From Anaerovibrio sp. (GTDB taxonomy: Bacteria > Bacillota > Negativicutes > Selenomonadales > Selenomonadaceae): a stretch of 39,753 nt of DNA. The DNA is taken from positions 1 through 39,753 of the forward strand of contig NZ_JAILFV010000014.1 in assembly GCF_024697385.1 (NCBI RefSeq), written 5' to 3'. Both the position numbers and the translations under genes were made by a program. The notes under the pieces were generated by a model. The model saw only the letters and a program-made list of their open reading frames with translations, made no database searches and had not been told where the DNA came from. Shown here one piece after another: positions 8,798 to 17,542 of this stretch. Numbering within the stretch: the stretch's first letter is position 1; every line of letters begins with the position of its first letter.

Positions 8798-9991
8798 ATG
8801 GCTAAATATTCCACTTCAAAACCGAGCTGGGTTCCTGAAGAGCCCAATGAAAAATTTGCCTGTAGTGTTATGGGCGGTATAGAGGGGATTAAGGACACCA
8901 CCGTGGGAAATATAAATCCTAATATTCTGAACGGAAAGGTCAAACCAAAACGGCGGCTGGTCTTAAGTGAGGACGATTATGTCAATGGGGTGCTAAGGGG
9001 AGACCGCATGACATTGTCCCGGGCTATAACTCTCATTGAAAGTAATAATTCAAAGCATTTTGCCAAGGCACAGCGGGTATTGCAAAGGCTTTTACCACAT
9101 ACAGGAAAAGCACTTCGCATAGGTATTACCGGTGTGCCTGGCGCCGGCAAGAGCACAATCATAGAGGCTTTGGGCAATATGTTGTGTGATGCCGGTCATC
9201 GGGTGGCTGTTTTGTCCGTCGACCCTACCAGCTCTGTTACCAAGGGCTCAATATTGGGCGATAAAACAAGAATGGGGACTCTGTCCCGCCGGCAGGAGGC
9301 CTTTATAAGGCCTTCTCCTGCGGGAGGAACCCTGGGGGGAGTTGCCCGTAAAAGCCGTGAAACAATGCTCATGTGTGAAGCGGCCGGCTATGATATTATT
9401 CTCATTGAGACTGTGGGAGTTGGTCAGTCAGAAACCACCGTCAGGTCCATGGTGGATTTCTTCATGCTGGTGGTACTGACAGGTGCCGGTGACGACCTGC
9501 AGGGAATCAAAAAGGGAATTATGGAGTTGGCAGATGCAATTGTAATCAATAAGGCAGATGGCGATAATCTCCTGAAGGCAAAGGTGGCCAGGGGGGAATA
9601 TGAACGGATGATTGAGTATATACGGCCTGCTACTGAGGGGTGGCCGACTCATGCTTATCTGTGTTCTGCTTATACCAAATTTGGACTGCCTGAGCTTTGG
9701 AAGGTGATTCAGGCTTTCAGGGAAATGACTACCGAAAGTGGCGTTTTTGATAAGAGACGCCGGGGGCAGCTGCTGGAATGGATGCACAGTATGATTGATG
9801 AGCATCTCCACAGCCTGTTCTTTGACGACCCGGTTATTACCGGGCGGATGCCTGAGGTAAAGGCTGCTGTCCTGGAGGGCGTTATTTCACCAACCCAGGC
9901 CGTCAAGGAGTTGGTGAATATGTTTGATGTGGATATGGCAGCAAAGCGCCAGGTGGATATTTTTCATCCGGAAATGGAAGTGAAGGGATAA
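8798..9991 (+). CDS. meaB: MeaB/ArgK-type GTPase, mutase chaperone (copy 1, N-terminally extended)
   Basis: G3E-family P-loop GTPase that in studied systems gates cofactor loading and protects methylmalonyl-CoA mutase from inactivation. Visible motifs are the Walker A GVPGAGKST (112-120), DPTSS with GSILGDKTRM (switch region), ETVGVGQSE (Walker B/switch III area) and the base-specificity NKAD (about 251-254). Compared with the second MeaB at 14531, the shared start of the family domain (LRGDRMTLSRAI) is shifted by about 58 residues, so this copy has an extra N-terminal segment with no recognisable domain. It lies 12 bases after mutB and 3 bases before the MsrA-like gene, in the riboswitch operon. 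The two copies are clearly divergent paralogues, each next to a different mutase, which suggests partner specificity. Confidence 0.93.
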   Translation: MAKYSTSKPSWVPEEPNEKFACSVMGGIEGIKDTTVGNINPNILNGKVKPKRRLVLSEDDYVNGVLRGDRMTLSRAITLIESNNSKHFAKAQRVLQRLLPHTGKALRIGITGVPGAGKSTIIEALGNMLCDAGHRVAVLSVDPTSSVTKGSILGDKTRMGTLSRRQEAFIRPSPAGGTLGGVARKSRETMLMCEAAGYDIILIETVGVGQSETTVRSMVDFFMLVVLTGAGDDLQGIKKGIMELADAIVINKADGDNLLKAKVARGEYERMIEYIRPATEGWPTHAYLCSAYTKFGLPELWKVIQAFREMTTESGVFDKRRRGQLLEWMHSMIDEHLHSLFFDDPVITGRMPEVKAAVLEGVISPTQAVKELVNMFDVDMAAKRQVDIFHPEMEVKG

Positions 9992-9994
9992 TCG

Positions 9995-10561
9995 GTGTAT
10001 ACTAAAAAAATTTATCTTTCAGGTGGTAATTTTCATGAATTACAGGCTGTATACGAAGCACTTCACGGTGTTATAAAGGTCTGTACCGGATATATCAATC
10101 CTGACAGACAGCCTGCTGATTATGAATCAGTGGCTGCCGGGCGCACGAATGCAGTTATGGGCATCTGTCTGGAATATAATCCAAAGAAAATTGATATATC
10201 CATGCTGTTGGATGTTCTGTTTGCCGTGACTGATCCTTACAGTGAAAACCAACAGGGACCACTGAAGGGGCCGATGTATGGCTGTGGTGTATATTATGTA
10301 TCTTCTGAGGACCTTCCTCAGCTGCAGCTGCACATCAACTTCATGGCAAATAGGGGAACTCCGCCGGCTGTGGACTCCTGCGGGCTTATTATCAATGACC
10401 CTGTAAGTGATCAGAGACAGAGGCGTCGCCTGTTTGTAAAGGTAGAACGATTAGAGTCCTTTACAGAGGCCGAGGAAGTTCATCAGAATTTTTTACTGAA
10501 AAATCCTGATACGGCTACATATATTGATATTTGTAAATTCAAGAGATATATAGGGGAATGA
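9995..10561 (+). CDS. MsrA-fold protein lacking the catalytic cysteine (probable pseudoenzyme)
   Basis: The 188-residue protein aligns along its length with peptide-methionine (S)-sulfoxide reductase MsrA: YLSGGNFHELQAVYEALHGV for the usual GGCFW block, then DYESVAAGRTNAV (for YxEVCSGxTGHAE), VTDPYSENQQGP (for HDPTQxNRQG), MYGCGVYY (for QYRSAIYY) and FTEAEEVHQNFLLKNPD (for FxxAEDYHQxYLxKNP). The catalytic Cys is Asn12, the neighbouring Trp is His14 and the catalytic Glu is Met55. The structural or substrate-site residues Phe13, Tyr43, Asp80 and Tyr95 remain. It therefore should not reduce methionine sulfoxide. GTG 9995 follows the meaB stop by 3 bases with AAGTGAAGGG upstream, so it is co-translated with the mutase chaperone. 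It is the last gene before the terminator at 10570. A role in mutase/B12 function is an inference from position only. Confidence 0.8.
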   Translation: MYTKKIYLSGGNFHELQAVYEALHGVIKVCTGYINPDRQPADYESVAAGRTNAVMGICLEYNPKKIDISMLLDVLFAVTDPYSENQQGPLKGPMYGCGVYYVSSEDLPQLQLHINFMANRGTPPAVDSCGLIINDPVSDQRQRRRLFVKVERLESFTEAEEVHQNFLLKNPDTATYIDICKFKRYIGE

Positions 10562-10569
10562 TATCGGGA

Positions 10570-10606
10570 ATTAAAGGGTGATTGCCAGAGGCAATCACCC
10601 TTTAAT
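10570..10606. terminator. Strong hairpin ending the mutAB-meaB-msrA-like operon
   Basis: A perfect 17-bp inverted repeat (10570-10586 with 10590-10606) with a 3-base loop begins 8 bases after the stop of the MsrA-like gene. It ends in an A/T-rich TTTAATAATTG, so it can act as an intrinsic terminator, possibly in both directions. It separates the two propionate operons. Confidence 0.75.
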
Positions 10607-10634
10607 AATTGTATGACAATTTTACTGTCTTTCC

Positions 10635-10663
10635 TTGACTGTGAATAGCTGTAGTGGTAGACT
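10635..10663 (+). promoter_or_regulatory. Candidate promoter of the second propionate operon
   Basis: TTGACT (10635-10640) and TAGACT (10658-10663) are 17 bases apart. A perfect TATAAT occurs at 10674-10679 but with no good -35. Either could start the transcript; the leader to the ATG at 10816 would be about 130-145 bases. Confidence 0.35.
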
Positions 10664-10815
10664 TTTAATGATGTATAATATATCTGTGTAGGGTGTAATA
10701 ATTTATGGATTAAGGTAAGGATAACCGAGAGTTATGAATGCTGTTATTCATGGGTTTGCCATGCGTTCTACATGGAAAAAATCTGGTCGTATTTGACCGC
10801 AGGGGAGGATTTTCG

Positions 10816-12321
10816 ATGATTGATATTATCGATCGGGTACGCAACAAGGAATTACAGTCTAAGATTGTTACTGCTGAAGAAGCTGCAGCAATCATTAAGC
10901 CTGGTATGAATGTTGGTACCTCAGGCTTCACTCCATCCGGTTATCCAAAGGCTGTACCTATGGCTTTGGCAGCTCGTATGGAAAAGGAGCATTTTAAGAT
11001 TAACCTCTGGACCGGCGCTTCTACTGGCGACGAGGAAGATGGTTATCTTGCAAGGGCTGATGGAATTCAGTTCCGTATGCCGTATCAGACCAACAAGGAT
11101 ATGCGTAACGCTATCAACAGCGGTAAGATTGAGTATGCAGACCTGCATTTATCTGAATCCGCACAGTTGGCGCGTTATGGGTACATGGGCGGAAAAATTG
11201 ATGTAGCAATTGTTGAGGCTTGTGCCATCACAGAAGAGGGGAATATTATTCCTACTACTTCCTTGGGCAATGCAGCATCATATGTTCAGACAGCAGATGT
11301 GGTTATTGTCGAGGTGAATACCAGCCAGCCTATAGAGCTGGAAGGCATGCACGATGTGTATGTTCCTCTGGATCCACCAAATCGTCTGCCAATTCCTGTT
11401 GTTAAGCCTAATGACAGAATTGGTACACCATACATTCCTTGTTCTCCTGATAAAATCAAGTACATAGTACCTTGTGATATCACTGACAAGGTTCGTCCAC
11501 TTGGTGAAATCGATGAGAACTCAAGGAAGATGTCACAGCACTTTATTGATTTGCTGCATGCAGAGGTTAAGGCTGGCCGTATGCCAAAGAATCTGCTTCC
11601 ACTGCAGTCAGGTGTAGGTGCTGTTGCTAATGCCGTAATCAGTGGCTTCGTAGATTCTGACCTGAAGGACCTGTCCGTATATACTGAGGTTATTCAGGAT
11701 GGAATGTTCGATCTGATTGATGCCGGCAAGCTGAACTTTGCGTCAGGTACTGCATTGTCTCCATCTCCTGAGGGGTTGAAGCGTTTCTATGCCAATATCA
11801 AGGAATATAGAAAGCACATTATGCTCCGTCCGCAGGAGGTTGCAAACAGCCCTGAGGTTGCCCGCCGTATCGGTGTTATTGCCATGAATACAGCTATTGA
11901 GGCTGATATCTACGGCAATGTCAACTCTACCCATATCATGGGCAGCAAGATGATGAATGGTATTGGTGGTTCCGGTGATTTTGCCCGTAATGCTTACTTG
12001 ACAGTATTCTTTACTGTATCCACTGCCAAGGACGGTAAGATTTCTTCCATCGTTCCTATGGTTTCTCATGTAGACCATACCGAGCATGATGTAGATATCA
12101 TCGTTACTGAGCAGGGTCTGGCTGATCTTCGTGGACTTTCACCACGCCAGCGTGCAAAGGTTATCATTGAAAACTGCGCACATCCGGACTTCAAGCCTAT
12201 GCTGATGGATTACTATGAAAGAGCATTAGCAGAAACCAAGAGTGCCCATACTCCACACATTTTGCATGAAGCACTTTCTTGGCATGAAAGATTTATGAAA
12301 ACAGGCACAATGAAGAAATAA
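10816..12321 (+). CDS. Succinate/propionyl-CoA (acetyl-CoA hydrolase family) CoA-transferase
   Basis: A 501-residue member of the acetyl-CoA hydrolase/transferase family (Cat1/ScpC/AarC type). It contains [15 protein letters not shown] near the N-terminus, [18 protein letters not shown], the block [16 protein letters not shown] with the probable catalytic Glu291 that forms the enzyme-CoA thioester, and [17 protein letters not shown] with [23 protein letters not shown] near the C-terminus. It would move CoA between propionyl-CoA (or acetyl-CoA) and succinate, closing the succinate-to-propionate cycle encoded downstream. ATG 10816 is chosen for AGGGGAGGA (10801-10809); an upstream in-frame ATG at 10738 has no such site. 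It is first in the second operon, 17 bases before the mutase. Codon use (CGT for Arg, GCT/GGT rich) suggests high expression. The exact acid partner cannot be fixed by sequence. Confidence 0.9.
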   Translation: MIDIIDRVRNKELQSKIVTAEEAAAIIKPGMNVGTSGFTPSGYPKAVPMALAARMEKEHFKINLWTGASTGDEEDGYLARADGIQFRMPYQTNKDMRNAINSGKIEYADLHLSESAQLARYGYMGGKIDVAIVEACAITEEGNIIPTTSLGNAASYVQTADVVIVEVNTSQPIELEGMHDVYVPLDPPNRLPIPVVKPNDRIGTPYIPCSPDKIKYIVPCDITDKVRPLGEIDENSRKMSQHFIDLLHAEVKAGRMPKNLLPLQSGVGAVANAVISGFVDSDLKDLSVYTEVIQDGMFDLIDAGKLNFASGTALSPSPEGLKRFYANIKEYRKHIMLRPQEVANSPEVARRIGVIAMNTAIEADIYGNVNSTHIMGSKMMNGIGGSGDFARNAYLTVFFTVSTAKDGKISSIVPMVSHVDHTEHDVDIIVTEQGLADLRGLSPRQRAKVIIENCAHPDFKPMLMDYYERALAETKSAHTPHILHEALSWHERFMKTGTMKK

Positions 12322-12338
12322 CAGGAGGATATTCCATT

Positions 12339-13985
12339 ATGAGCAATGAAAAAATTCAGGCTGGTTTAGACAAATATAATGCCAGTGTAGAAAAAGCTAC
12401 CTCTCGCTTCCCAGAGCGTTCTCACCTGCCAGAGCAGCGTCTGTACACTCCATTGGATATCAAGGATACTGATTATGCTGATGAAATCGGTTTCCCTGGG
12501 ATGTATCCTTATACCCGAGGCGTACAGCCTACCATGTATCGTGGCCGTTTCTGGACCATGCGTATGTATGCTGGTTTCTCCACTGCAGCTGAATCCAACA
12601 AGCGTTACCGTTATCTGATTGAGTCCGGTGCTACTGGTCTTTCCTGTGCATTTGACCTTCCTACCCAGATCGGTTATGACTCTGATGATTCCATTTCAGA
12701 GGGCGAGGTTGGTAAGGTAGGCGTTGCTATTGACTCTCTGGCTGATATGGAAGTTCTTTTCGACCAGATTGATCTCGGCAAGGTTTCCACTTCTATGACT
12801 ATCAACGCTCCTGCATCAGTTCTGCTTGCTATGTATATTGCAGTTGCTGAAAAGCAGGGTGTTCCTGCTGATCAGCTTAAGGGTACTATTCAGAATGATA
12901 TCCTTAAGGAATATGCAGCCCGTGGTACATATATTTTCCCACCGCGTCCGTCAATGCGTCTGATCACCAACATCTTTGAGTATTGCTCCAAGAATGTTCC
13001 GAAATGGAATACCATTTCCATTTCCGGTTATCATATTCGTGAGGCTGGTTCCACTGCTTCCCAGGAAATCGCATTTACCATTGCTGATGGTATTGCATAC
13101 TGCGAGGCAGCAATTAAGGCCGGCCTTCATATCGATGATTTCGCAGGTCGTCTTTCCTTCTTCTGGAATGCTCATAACAATGTGCTTGAGGAAGTTGCAA
13201 AGTTCCGTGCTTCCCGTCGTGTATGGGCCAAGGTTATGAAGGAGCGTTTCCATGCTGAAAAGCCAAAATCCATGATGCTTCGTGTTCATACTCAGACTGC
13301 AGGTTCCATGCTGACTGCTCAGCAGCCTAACAACAACATCGTTCGTGTTGCCCTGCAGACTGCAGCTGCTGTTATGGGTGGTACTCAGTCACTGCATACC
13401 AACTCCCGTGATGAGGCTTTGGCATTGCCTACTGAGGAATCCGTTATGATCGCTCTCCGTACTCAGCAGATTGTTGCTTATGAGTCCGGTCTGGCTGATG
13501 TAATCGATCCATTGGCAGGTTCTTACTATGTTGAGGCTCTTACCAACAAGATCGAGAAGGAAGCATGGGAATACATCAACAAGATTGATGAAATCGGCGG
13601 TGCTGTTGCAGCCATCGAGAAGGGTTATATCCAGAAGGAGATTCAGGATTCTGCATACAAGTGGCAGATGGATGTTGAGTCTGGTGCAAAGACTATCGTT
13701 GGTGTTAACAAGTTCCAGATTGAAGAAGAGCCACCAAAGGGCTTGCTGAAGGTTGATGCTTCTGTAGGTGTTGCACAGTGCAAGCGTTTGGCTGACATGA
13801 AGGCTAAGCGTGACAATGATGCTGTCAAGGCTGCATTGGCTGACCTGAAGACTGCTTGCCAGGATGAGAACGAGAACCTCATGCCACATATCCTGAACGC
13901 TGTTCGCACTTATGCAACTCTCGGTGAGATTTGCGGTGTAATGCGTGAAGTATTCGGTGAGTACGAGGCTCATGTAAATCTGTAA
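12339..13985 (+). CDS. Split methylmalonyl-CoA mutase, catalytic chain without B12 domain
   Basis: The 548-residue protein is a mutase TIM barrel that stops where the B12 domain would begin; that domain is the separate 130-residue protein at 14058. Key segments are [21 protein letters not shown] (Tyr67 kept), [15 protein letters not shown] (Ala, not the Asp of 2-hydroxyisobutyryl-CoA mutase), [15 protein letters not shown] (CoA-carboxylate Arg kept) and SGYHIREAG (His232). These point to methylmalonyl-CoA rather than isobutyryl- or 2-hydroxyisobutyryl-CoA as substrate, although family annotation often reads simply acyl-CoA mutase large subunit. Start ATG 12339 follows ACAGGAGGA. It has very strong codon bias (Arg almost always CGT), so it is probably the main fermentative mutase, while MutAB is the B12-regulated one. 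Neighbouring meaB, epimerase and decarboxylase genes support the pathway role. Confidence 0.92.
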   Translation: MSNEKIQAGLDKYNASVEKATSRFPERSHLPEQRLYTPLDIKDTDYADEIGFPGMYPYTRGVQPTMYRGRFWTMRMYAGFSTAAESNKRYRYLIESGATGLSCAFDLPTQIGYDSDDSISEGEVGKVGVAIDSLADMEVLFDQIDLGKVSTSMTINAPASVLLAMYIAVAEKQGVPADQLKGTIQNDILKEYAARGTYIFPPRPSMRLITNIFEYCSKNVPKWNTISISGYHIREAGSTASQEIAFTIADGIAYCEAAIKAGLHIDDFAGRLSFFWNAHNNVLEEVAKFRASRRVWAKVMKERFHAEKPKSMMLRVHTQTAGSMLTAQQPNNNIVRVALQTAAAVMGGTQSLHTNSRDEALALPTEESVMIALRTQQIVAYESGLADVIDPLAGSYYVEALTNKIEKEAWEYINKIDEIGGAVAAIEKGYIQKEIQDSAYKWQMDVESGAKTIVGVNKFQIEEEPPKGLLKVDASVGVAQCKRLADMKAKRDNDAVKAALADLKTACQDENENLMPHILNAVRTYATLGEICGVMREVFGEYEAHVNL

Positions 13986-13998
13986 TCCGAAATTGTTT

Positions 13999-14027
13999 CC
14001 AGGGGGGGAATATACAATCCCTCCTGG
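13999..14027 (+). other. Intergenic hairpin between the two mutase chains
   Basis: CCAGGGGGG (13999-14007) can pair with CCCTCCTGG (14019-14027; one G-U) in the 72-base gap between the mutase catalytic chain and its B12 chain. No T-run follows, so it is more likely an mRNA stability or processing element than a terminator. Confidence 0.4.
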
Positions 14028-14057
14028 CTTCACAGATAATTTGGAGGTAATTTAGAA

Positions 14058-14450
14058 ATGGAAAAGCGCATAAGAGTATTAGTTGCAAAACCAGGCCTGG
14101 ATGGCCATGACCGTGGTGCAAAGGTTGTAGCAAGAGCATTGCGTGATGCTGGCTTTGAGGTTATTTATACCGGTCTTCGTCAGACTCCTGAGCAGATTGC
14201 TGAAGCAGCTTTGCAGGAAGACGTTAATGTTGTGGCAATGTCCATCCTTTCCGGTGCACATCCACATCTTTTCCCTAAAGTTGTAAATCTGGTTCGTGAA
14301 AAGGGCATGAATGATGTTCTTATCATCGGCGGTGGTGTTATTCCTGAGACTGATATTCCGGCCCTTAAAGAGGCAGGAATCGCCGAGGTATTCACCCCAG
14401 GTACTCCAACCAGCGATATTGTTGAATTTATTAAGGCTAATGTCAAATAG
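14058..14450 (+). CDS. Cobalamin-binding small chain of the split methylmalonyl-CoA mutase
   Basis: A 130-residue stand-alone B12-binding domain. It starts with [20 protein letters not shown], where DGHDRG supplies the axial His17, continues with [15 protein letters not shown] (the SxL segment) and ends with [14 protein letters not shown] and [11 protein letters not shown] (the GG loop). It matches the C-terminal domain of MutB and completes the 548-residue catalytic chain just upstream. RBS GGAGG (14043-14047) precedes ATG 14058. The family binds adenosylcobalamin in base-off/His-on mode. Split mutases of this form are common in Firmicutes and archaea. Confidence 0.93.
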   Translation: MEKRIRVLVAKPGLDGHDRGAKVVARALRDAGFEVIYTGLRQTPEQIAEAALQEDVNVVAMSILSGAHPHLFPKVVNLVREKGMNDVLIIGGGVIPETDIPALKEAGIAEVFTPGTPTSDIVEFIKANVK

Positions 14451-14474
14451 TAGATTGGTGACAGTGGAGATGCC

Positions 14475-14496
14475 GGCTGCAGGTTTTTCTGCAGCC
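14475..14496 (+). other. Intergenic hairpin before the second meaB
   Basis: GGCTGCAG (14475-14482) pairs perfectly with CTGCAGCC (14489-14496) around GTTTTT; GGAG (14466-14469) and CTCC (14501-14504) can extend the stem. It lies in the 80-base gap before meaB2 and has no T-run, so a role in RNA stability or in setting meaB2 translation is possible. Confidence 0.4.
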
Positions 14497-14530
14497 ACAG
14501 CTCCTTGTTGCTGGTAATGGTGGTGCATTG

Positions 14531-15469
14531 ATGGACATTGTAGAAGAACTTTTAAAGGGTAACCGGTTGGCTTTGTCACGGGCTATTACAGCTATCGAAA
14601 ACGAGTATGACGAGGCTTTGGACATCATGAAAAAGCTGTATCCTCATACTGGTCATGCTTTTGTTCTTGGGATTACCGGTCCTCCGGGAGCTGGAAAAAG
14701 CACCTTGACTGACAAGCTGGCAAGGGCATATCGTGCACAGGGAAAAACTGTTGGTATCATTGCAATTGATCCCACCAGCCCATTTACCGGTGGTGCCATT
14801 CTTGGAGACCGTATCAGAATGAATGGCTTGACCATGGATGAAGGCGTATTCATTCGCAGTATGGGAACCCGTGGCAGCTTGGGAGGGCTTTCTCATAAGA
14901 CAGCTGATGCAGTAAAGGCCATGGATGCTTTTGGCAAGGATATTATTTTCGTTGAAACTGTTGGTGTTGGTCAGTCTGAGGTTGATATCGTAAAGGCTGC
15001 CGATACTACCATGGTAGTCCTGATTCCCGGAATGGGTGATGACATCCAGGCTATCAAGGCAGGTATCCTTGAGATTGGTGATGTTTTCACTATCAATAAG
15101 GCTGATCATGATGGCGCAGACAAGCTGGTTCGTGAAATGAACATGATGCTTGATCTTGACGGCATGATGACGGATTGGCGGCCACCAATCCAGAAGGTCA
15201 TTGCCAGCCAGAATGAAGGTATTACTGAAACTATCGAAAACATAGAAAAGCATTTCAAATACATCAGTGAAAATGGTATACTGACAAAGCGGCGTACGGA
15301 GCGTTCAAAGAATGAGATGATGGATGTTCTCCAGAGCAGTATAGGTTCACATATTACCAAAAAGCTGATTGATTCAGGCTTAATGGATAAATATGTTGAA
15401 CAGATAAAGGCCAGGGAAACTGATCCTTATACCGTCGTAGGTGGTATAATGAAGGATATGTTGAAATAA
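14531..15469 (+). CDS. meaB: MeaB/ArgK-type GTPase, mutase chaperone (copy 2)
   Basis: A 312-residue MeaB of normal length. Motifs are GITGPPGAGKST (47-58, Walker A), AIDPTSPFTGGAILGDRIRM (split here as AIDPTSP and GGAILGDRIRM), VETVGVGQSEVD and NKAD (about 193-196). It should hydrolyse GTP and guard cofactor loading of the split mutase encoded immediately upstream. ATG 14531 is taken; a TTG directly before it is an alternative. The ribosome binding site is weak (GGTAATGGTGG), which together with the upstream hairpin suggests lower expression than the mutase chains, fitting a chaperone. It differs clearly from the longer MeaB at 8798. Confidence 0.94.
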   Translation: MDIVEELLKGNRLALSRAITAIENEYDEALDIMKKLYPHTGHAFVLGITGPPGAGKSTLTDKLARAYRAQGKTVGIIAIDPTSPFTGGAILGDRIRMNGLTMDEGVFIRSMGTRGSLGGLSHKTADAVKAMDAFGKDIIFVETVGVGQSEVDIVKAADTTMVVLIPGMGDDIQAIKAGILEIGDVFTINKADHDGADKLVREMNMMLDLDGMMTDWRPPIQKVIASQNEGITETIENIEKHFKYISENGILTKRRTERSKNEMMDVLQSSIGSHITKKLIDSGLMDKYVEQIKARETDPYTVVGGIMKDMLK

Positions 15470-15501
15470 GTGTAAATAAGGTATTTAGGGGGAAAAAAGA
15501 A

Positions 15502-15924
15502 ATGGCATTTAAGATCTTAGGTGTTGATCATATTGGTATTGCATGCAAGGATTTACAGGCAGGTAAGGATCTTTGGAATACTATTGGTTTGGCCTGTACC
15601 GGAGAAGAGACTGTTGCAGAGCAGAAGGTTACTACTACCTTCCATCCAACTCCAAATGGCTCTGAGATTGAGCTTCTTGTGGGTACTGCTGATGACAGCC
15701 CAATTGCCAAGTTCATTGAGAAGAACAATGGCCGTGGTGGTATCCAGCATATCGCCCTCAGGGTTGATGATCTTCCAGCAGCTATTGCAGAGCTTCAGGA
15801 GAAGGGTATTGTCATGATTGATAAAGCACCTCGTAAGGGTGCCGGCGGTGCAGATATTGCATTCGTTCATCCAAAATCTGCAGGCGGTGTTTTGTTGGAG
15901 CTTTGCCAGCATGAAGACCGTTAA
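15502..15924 (+). CDS. mce: Methylmalonyl-CoA epimerase
   Basis: A 140-residue vicinal-oxygen-chelate protein with two beta-alpha-beta-beta-beta modules. Expected metal ligands are His10 (VDHIGIA), His83 (GIQHIALRV) and Glu133 (GVLLELCQ), in the order known for methylmalonyl-CoA epimerase; TFHPTPNGSEIELL and FVHPKSAGG are family blocks. It interconverts (R)- and (S)-methylmalonyl-CoA, linking mutase to decarboxylase. ATG 15502 is preceded by AGGGGGAAAAAAG. It sits between meaB2 and mmdA, exactly where the pathway needs it. Confidence 0.95.
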   Translation: MAFKILGVDHIGIACKDLQAGKDLWNTIGLACTGEETVAEQKVTTTFHPTPNGSEIELLVGTADDSPIAKFIEKNNGRGGIQHIALRVDDLPAAIAELQEKGIVMIDKAPRKGAGGADIAFVHPKSAGGVLLELCQHEDR

Positions 15925-15956
15925 TCTGTCGGTTCTTATGCAGACAGTACATAATC

Positions 15957-15973
15957 CAGCCCATATCGGGCTG
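15957..15973 (+). other. Short hairpin before mmdA
   Basis: CAGCCC (15957-15962) and GGGCTG (15968-15973) form a 6-bp stem in the gap between the epimerase and mmdA, just ahead of AGGAGGT. It is too short and lacks a T-run for a confident terminator; it may tune mmdA translation or RNA ends. Confidence 0.3.
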
Positions 15974-15988
15974 TTTAGGAGGTAAAAA

Positions 15989-17524
15989 ATGGCTACAGTT
16001 CAGGAAAAAATTGAGCTTATGAAGAAAAAGAAAGCTCATATTGAGCTTGGTGGCGGTGAAGCCCGTATTGCCAAGCAGCACGACAAGGGGAAGATGACTG
16101 CCCGTGAGCGTCTCAATCTTCTTTTTGATGAAGATTCCTTTGTAGAGCTTGATGCTTTCGTTAAGCATCGTTGCACCAATTTTGGTCAGGAGAAGAAGGA
16201 TTTGCCAGCTGAGGGTGTTGTAACAGGTTATGGTACTGTAGATGGCCGCCTGGTATATGCCTTTGCCCAGGACTTTACTGTTGAGGGCGGTTCCCTTGGT
16301 GAAATGCACGCAAAGAAGATTTGGAAGGTACAGGATTTGGCCATGAAGATGGGTGCACCTGTTATCGGTATCAATGATTCAGGTGGTGCGCGTATTCAGG
16401 AAGCTGTTGATGCCCTTTCCGGCTATGCTGGTATTTTCTATCGTAATACTGCTGCTTCCGGTGTTGTTCCTCAGATTTCTGTTATCATGGGACCATGTGC
16501 AGGCGGTGCAGTTTATTCACCAGCCATCACAGATTTCATCTACATGGTTGACAAGTCTTCCCAGATGTTTATTACCGGTCCTGCAGTAATTAAGTCTGTA
16601 ACCTATGAGGAGGTTACTGCTGAGGCTCTTGGCGGTGCAATGACCCACAATACCAAGTCCGGTGTTGCTCATTTTGTTGCATCTGATGAGAAGAATTGTA
16701 TCGAGCAGATTCGTTATCTCTTGAGCTTCCTGCCAAGCAACAATATGGAAACCACTCCATTGGTAGAGCCAACTGATGACCCGGATCGTATGGATGAGTC
16801 TTTGAATGAGGTTATTCCTGATGACCCTAACCAGCCATATGACATGAAGGATGTAATTACCGGATTGGTTGATGACGGTGAGTTCTATGAGGTACATGAG
16901 CACTTTGCTACCAACATCATTACCTGCTTTGCCCGTTTTGATGGCCGTAGCGTAGGTATCATTGCAAATCAGCCTAAGGTTATGGGCGGTTGCCTTGATA
17001 TTGATGCTTCTGATAAGGCTGCCCGTTTTATCCGTATGTGTGATGCATTCAACATTCCATTGGTTAATCTGGTTGATGTACCAGGTTTCCTTCCAGGTGT
17101 TGGTCAGGAACATGGTGGTATTATCCGTCATGGTGCAAAGATGCTTTATGCATACAGTGAAGCAACTGTACCTAAGGTAACTGTTATCACCCGTAAGGCT
17201 TATGGCGGTTCTTATATTGCTATGTGCTGCCGCGAACTGGGTGCAGATCAGGTTATGGCTTGGCCTTCTGCTGAAATCGCAGTTATGGGTCCTGCCGGTG
17301 CAGCCAACATTATCTTTAAGCGTGATGAACCAGAGGCTAAGGCACAGCATACTCAGGACTATGTTGATGAGTTTGCTACTCCTTACAAGGCTGCAGAGCG
17401 TGGTTATGCTGATATGGTTATTGAACCAATGGAAACCCGCCCTCGTATCATCTCTGCATTGAATGCATTTGAAAGCAAGCGTGAAGCTATGCCAGCTAAG
17501 AAGCATGGCAACATTCCACTTTAA
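15989..17524 (+). CDS. mmdA: Methylmalonyl-CoA decarboxylase alpha subunit (carboxyltransferase)
   Basis: A 511-residue carboxyltransferase of the biotin-dependent acyl-CoA carboxylase beta/MmdA family. It has two crotonase-like halves: N-terminal with GMHAKKIWKVQ-like acyl-CoA binding (GGSLGEMHAKKI, NDSGGARIQEAVDALSGYAGIF, GPCAGGAVYSPAITDF) and C-terminal with VGIIANQPKVMGGCLD, DVPGFLPGVGQEHGGIIRHGAK and YGGSYIAMCCRELGADQV. It transfers the carboxyl group of (S)-methylmalonyl-CoA to biotin on MmdC, giving propionyl-CoA. RBS AGGAGGT precedes ATG 15989. Size matches MmdA of Veillonella/Propionigenium, but PccB of propionyl-CoA carboxylase is closely related; with a separate short biotin carrier and no biotin carboxylase nearby, the decarboxylase reading is preferred. 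Confidence 0.9.
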   Translation: MATVQEKIELMKKKKAHIELGGGEARIAKQHDKGKMTARERLNLLFDEDSFVELDAFVKHRCTNFGQEKKDLPAEGVVTGYGTVDGRLVYAFAQDFTVEGGSLGEMHAKKIWKVQDLAMKMGAPVIGINDSGGARIQEAVDALSGYAGIFYRNTAASGVVPQISVIMGPCAGGAVYSPAITDFIYMVDKSSQMFITGPAVIKSVTYEEVTAEALGGAMTHNTKSGVAHFVASDEKNCIEQIRYLLSFLPSNNMETTPLVEPTDDPDRMDESLNEVIPDDPNQPYDMKDVITGLVDDGEFYEVHEHFATNIITCFARFDGRSVGIIANQPKVMGGCLDIDASDKAARFIRMCDAFNIPLVNLVDVPGFLPGVGQEHGGIIRHGAKMLYAYSEATVPKVTVITRKAYGGSYIAMCCRELGADQVMAWPSAEIAVMGPAGAANIIFKRDEPEAKAQHTQDYVDEFATPYKAAERGYADMVIEPMETRPRIISALNAFESKREAMPAKKHGNIPL

Positions 17525-17542
17525 TTTTGGAGGTATTGAGAA

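Noticed and set aside
9995-10561. Functional MsrA annotation
   Set aside because: The catalytic Cys and Glu are both replaced, so only the fold, not the activity, can be supported.
12339-13985. Isobutyryl-CoA or 2-hydroxyisobutyryl-CoA mutase
   Set aside because: The Tyr, Ala and Arg positions that set substrate choice match methylmalonyl-CoA mutase, and the gene context is propionate formation.
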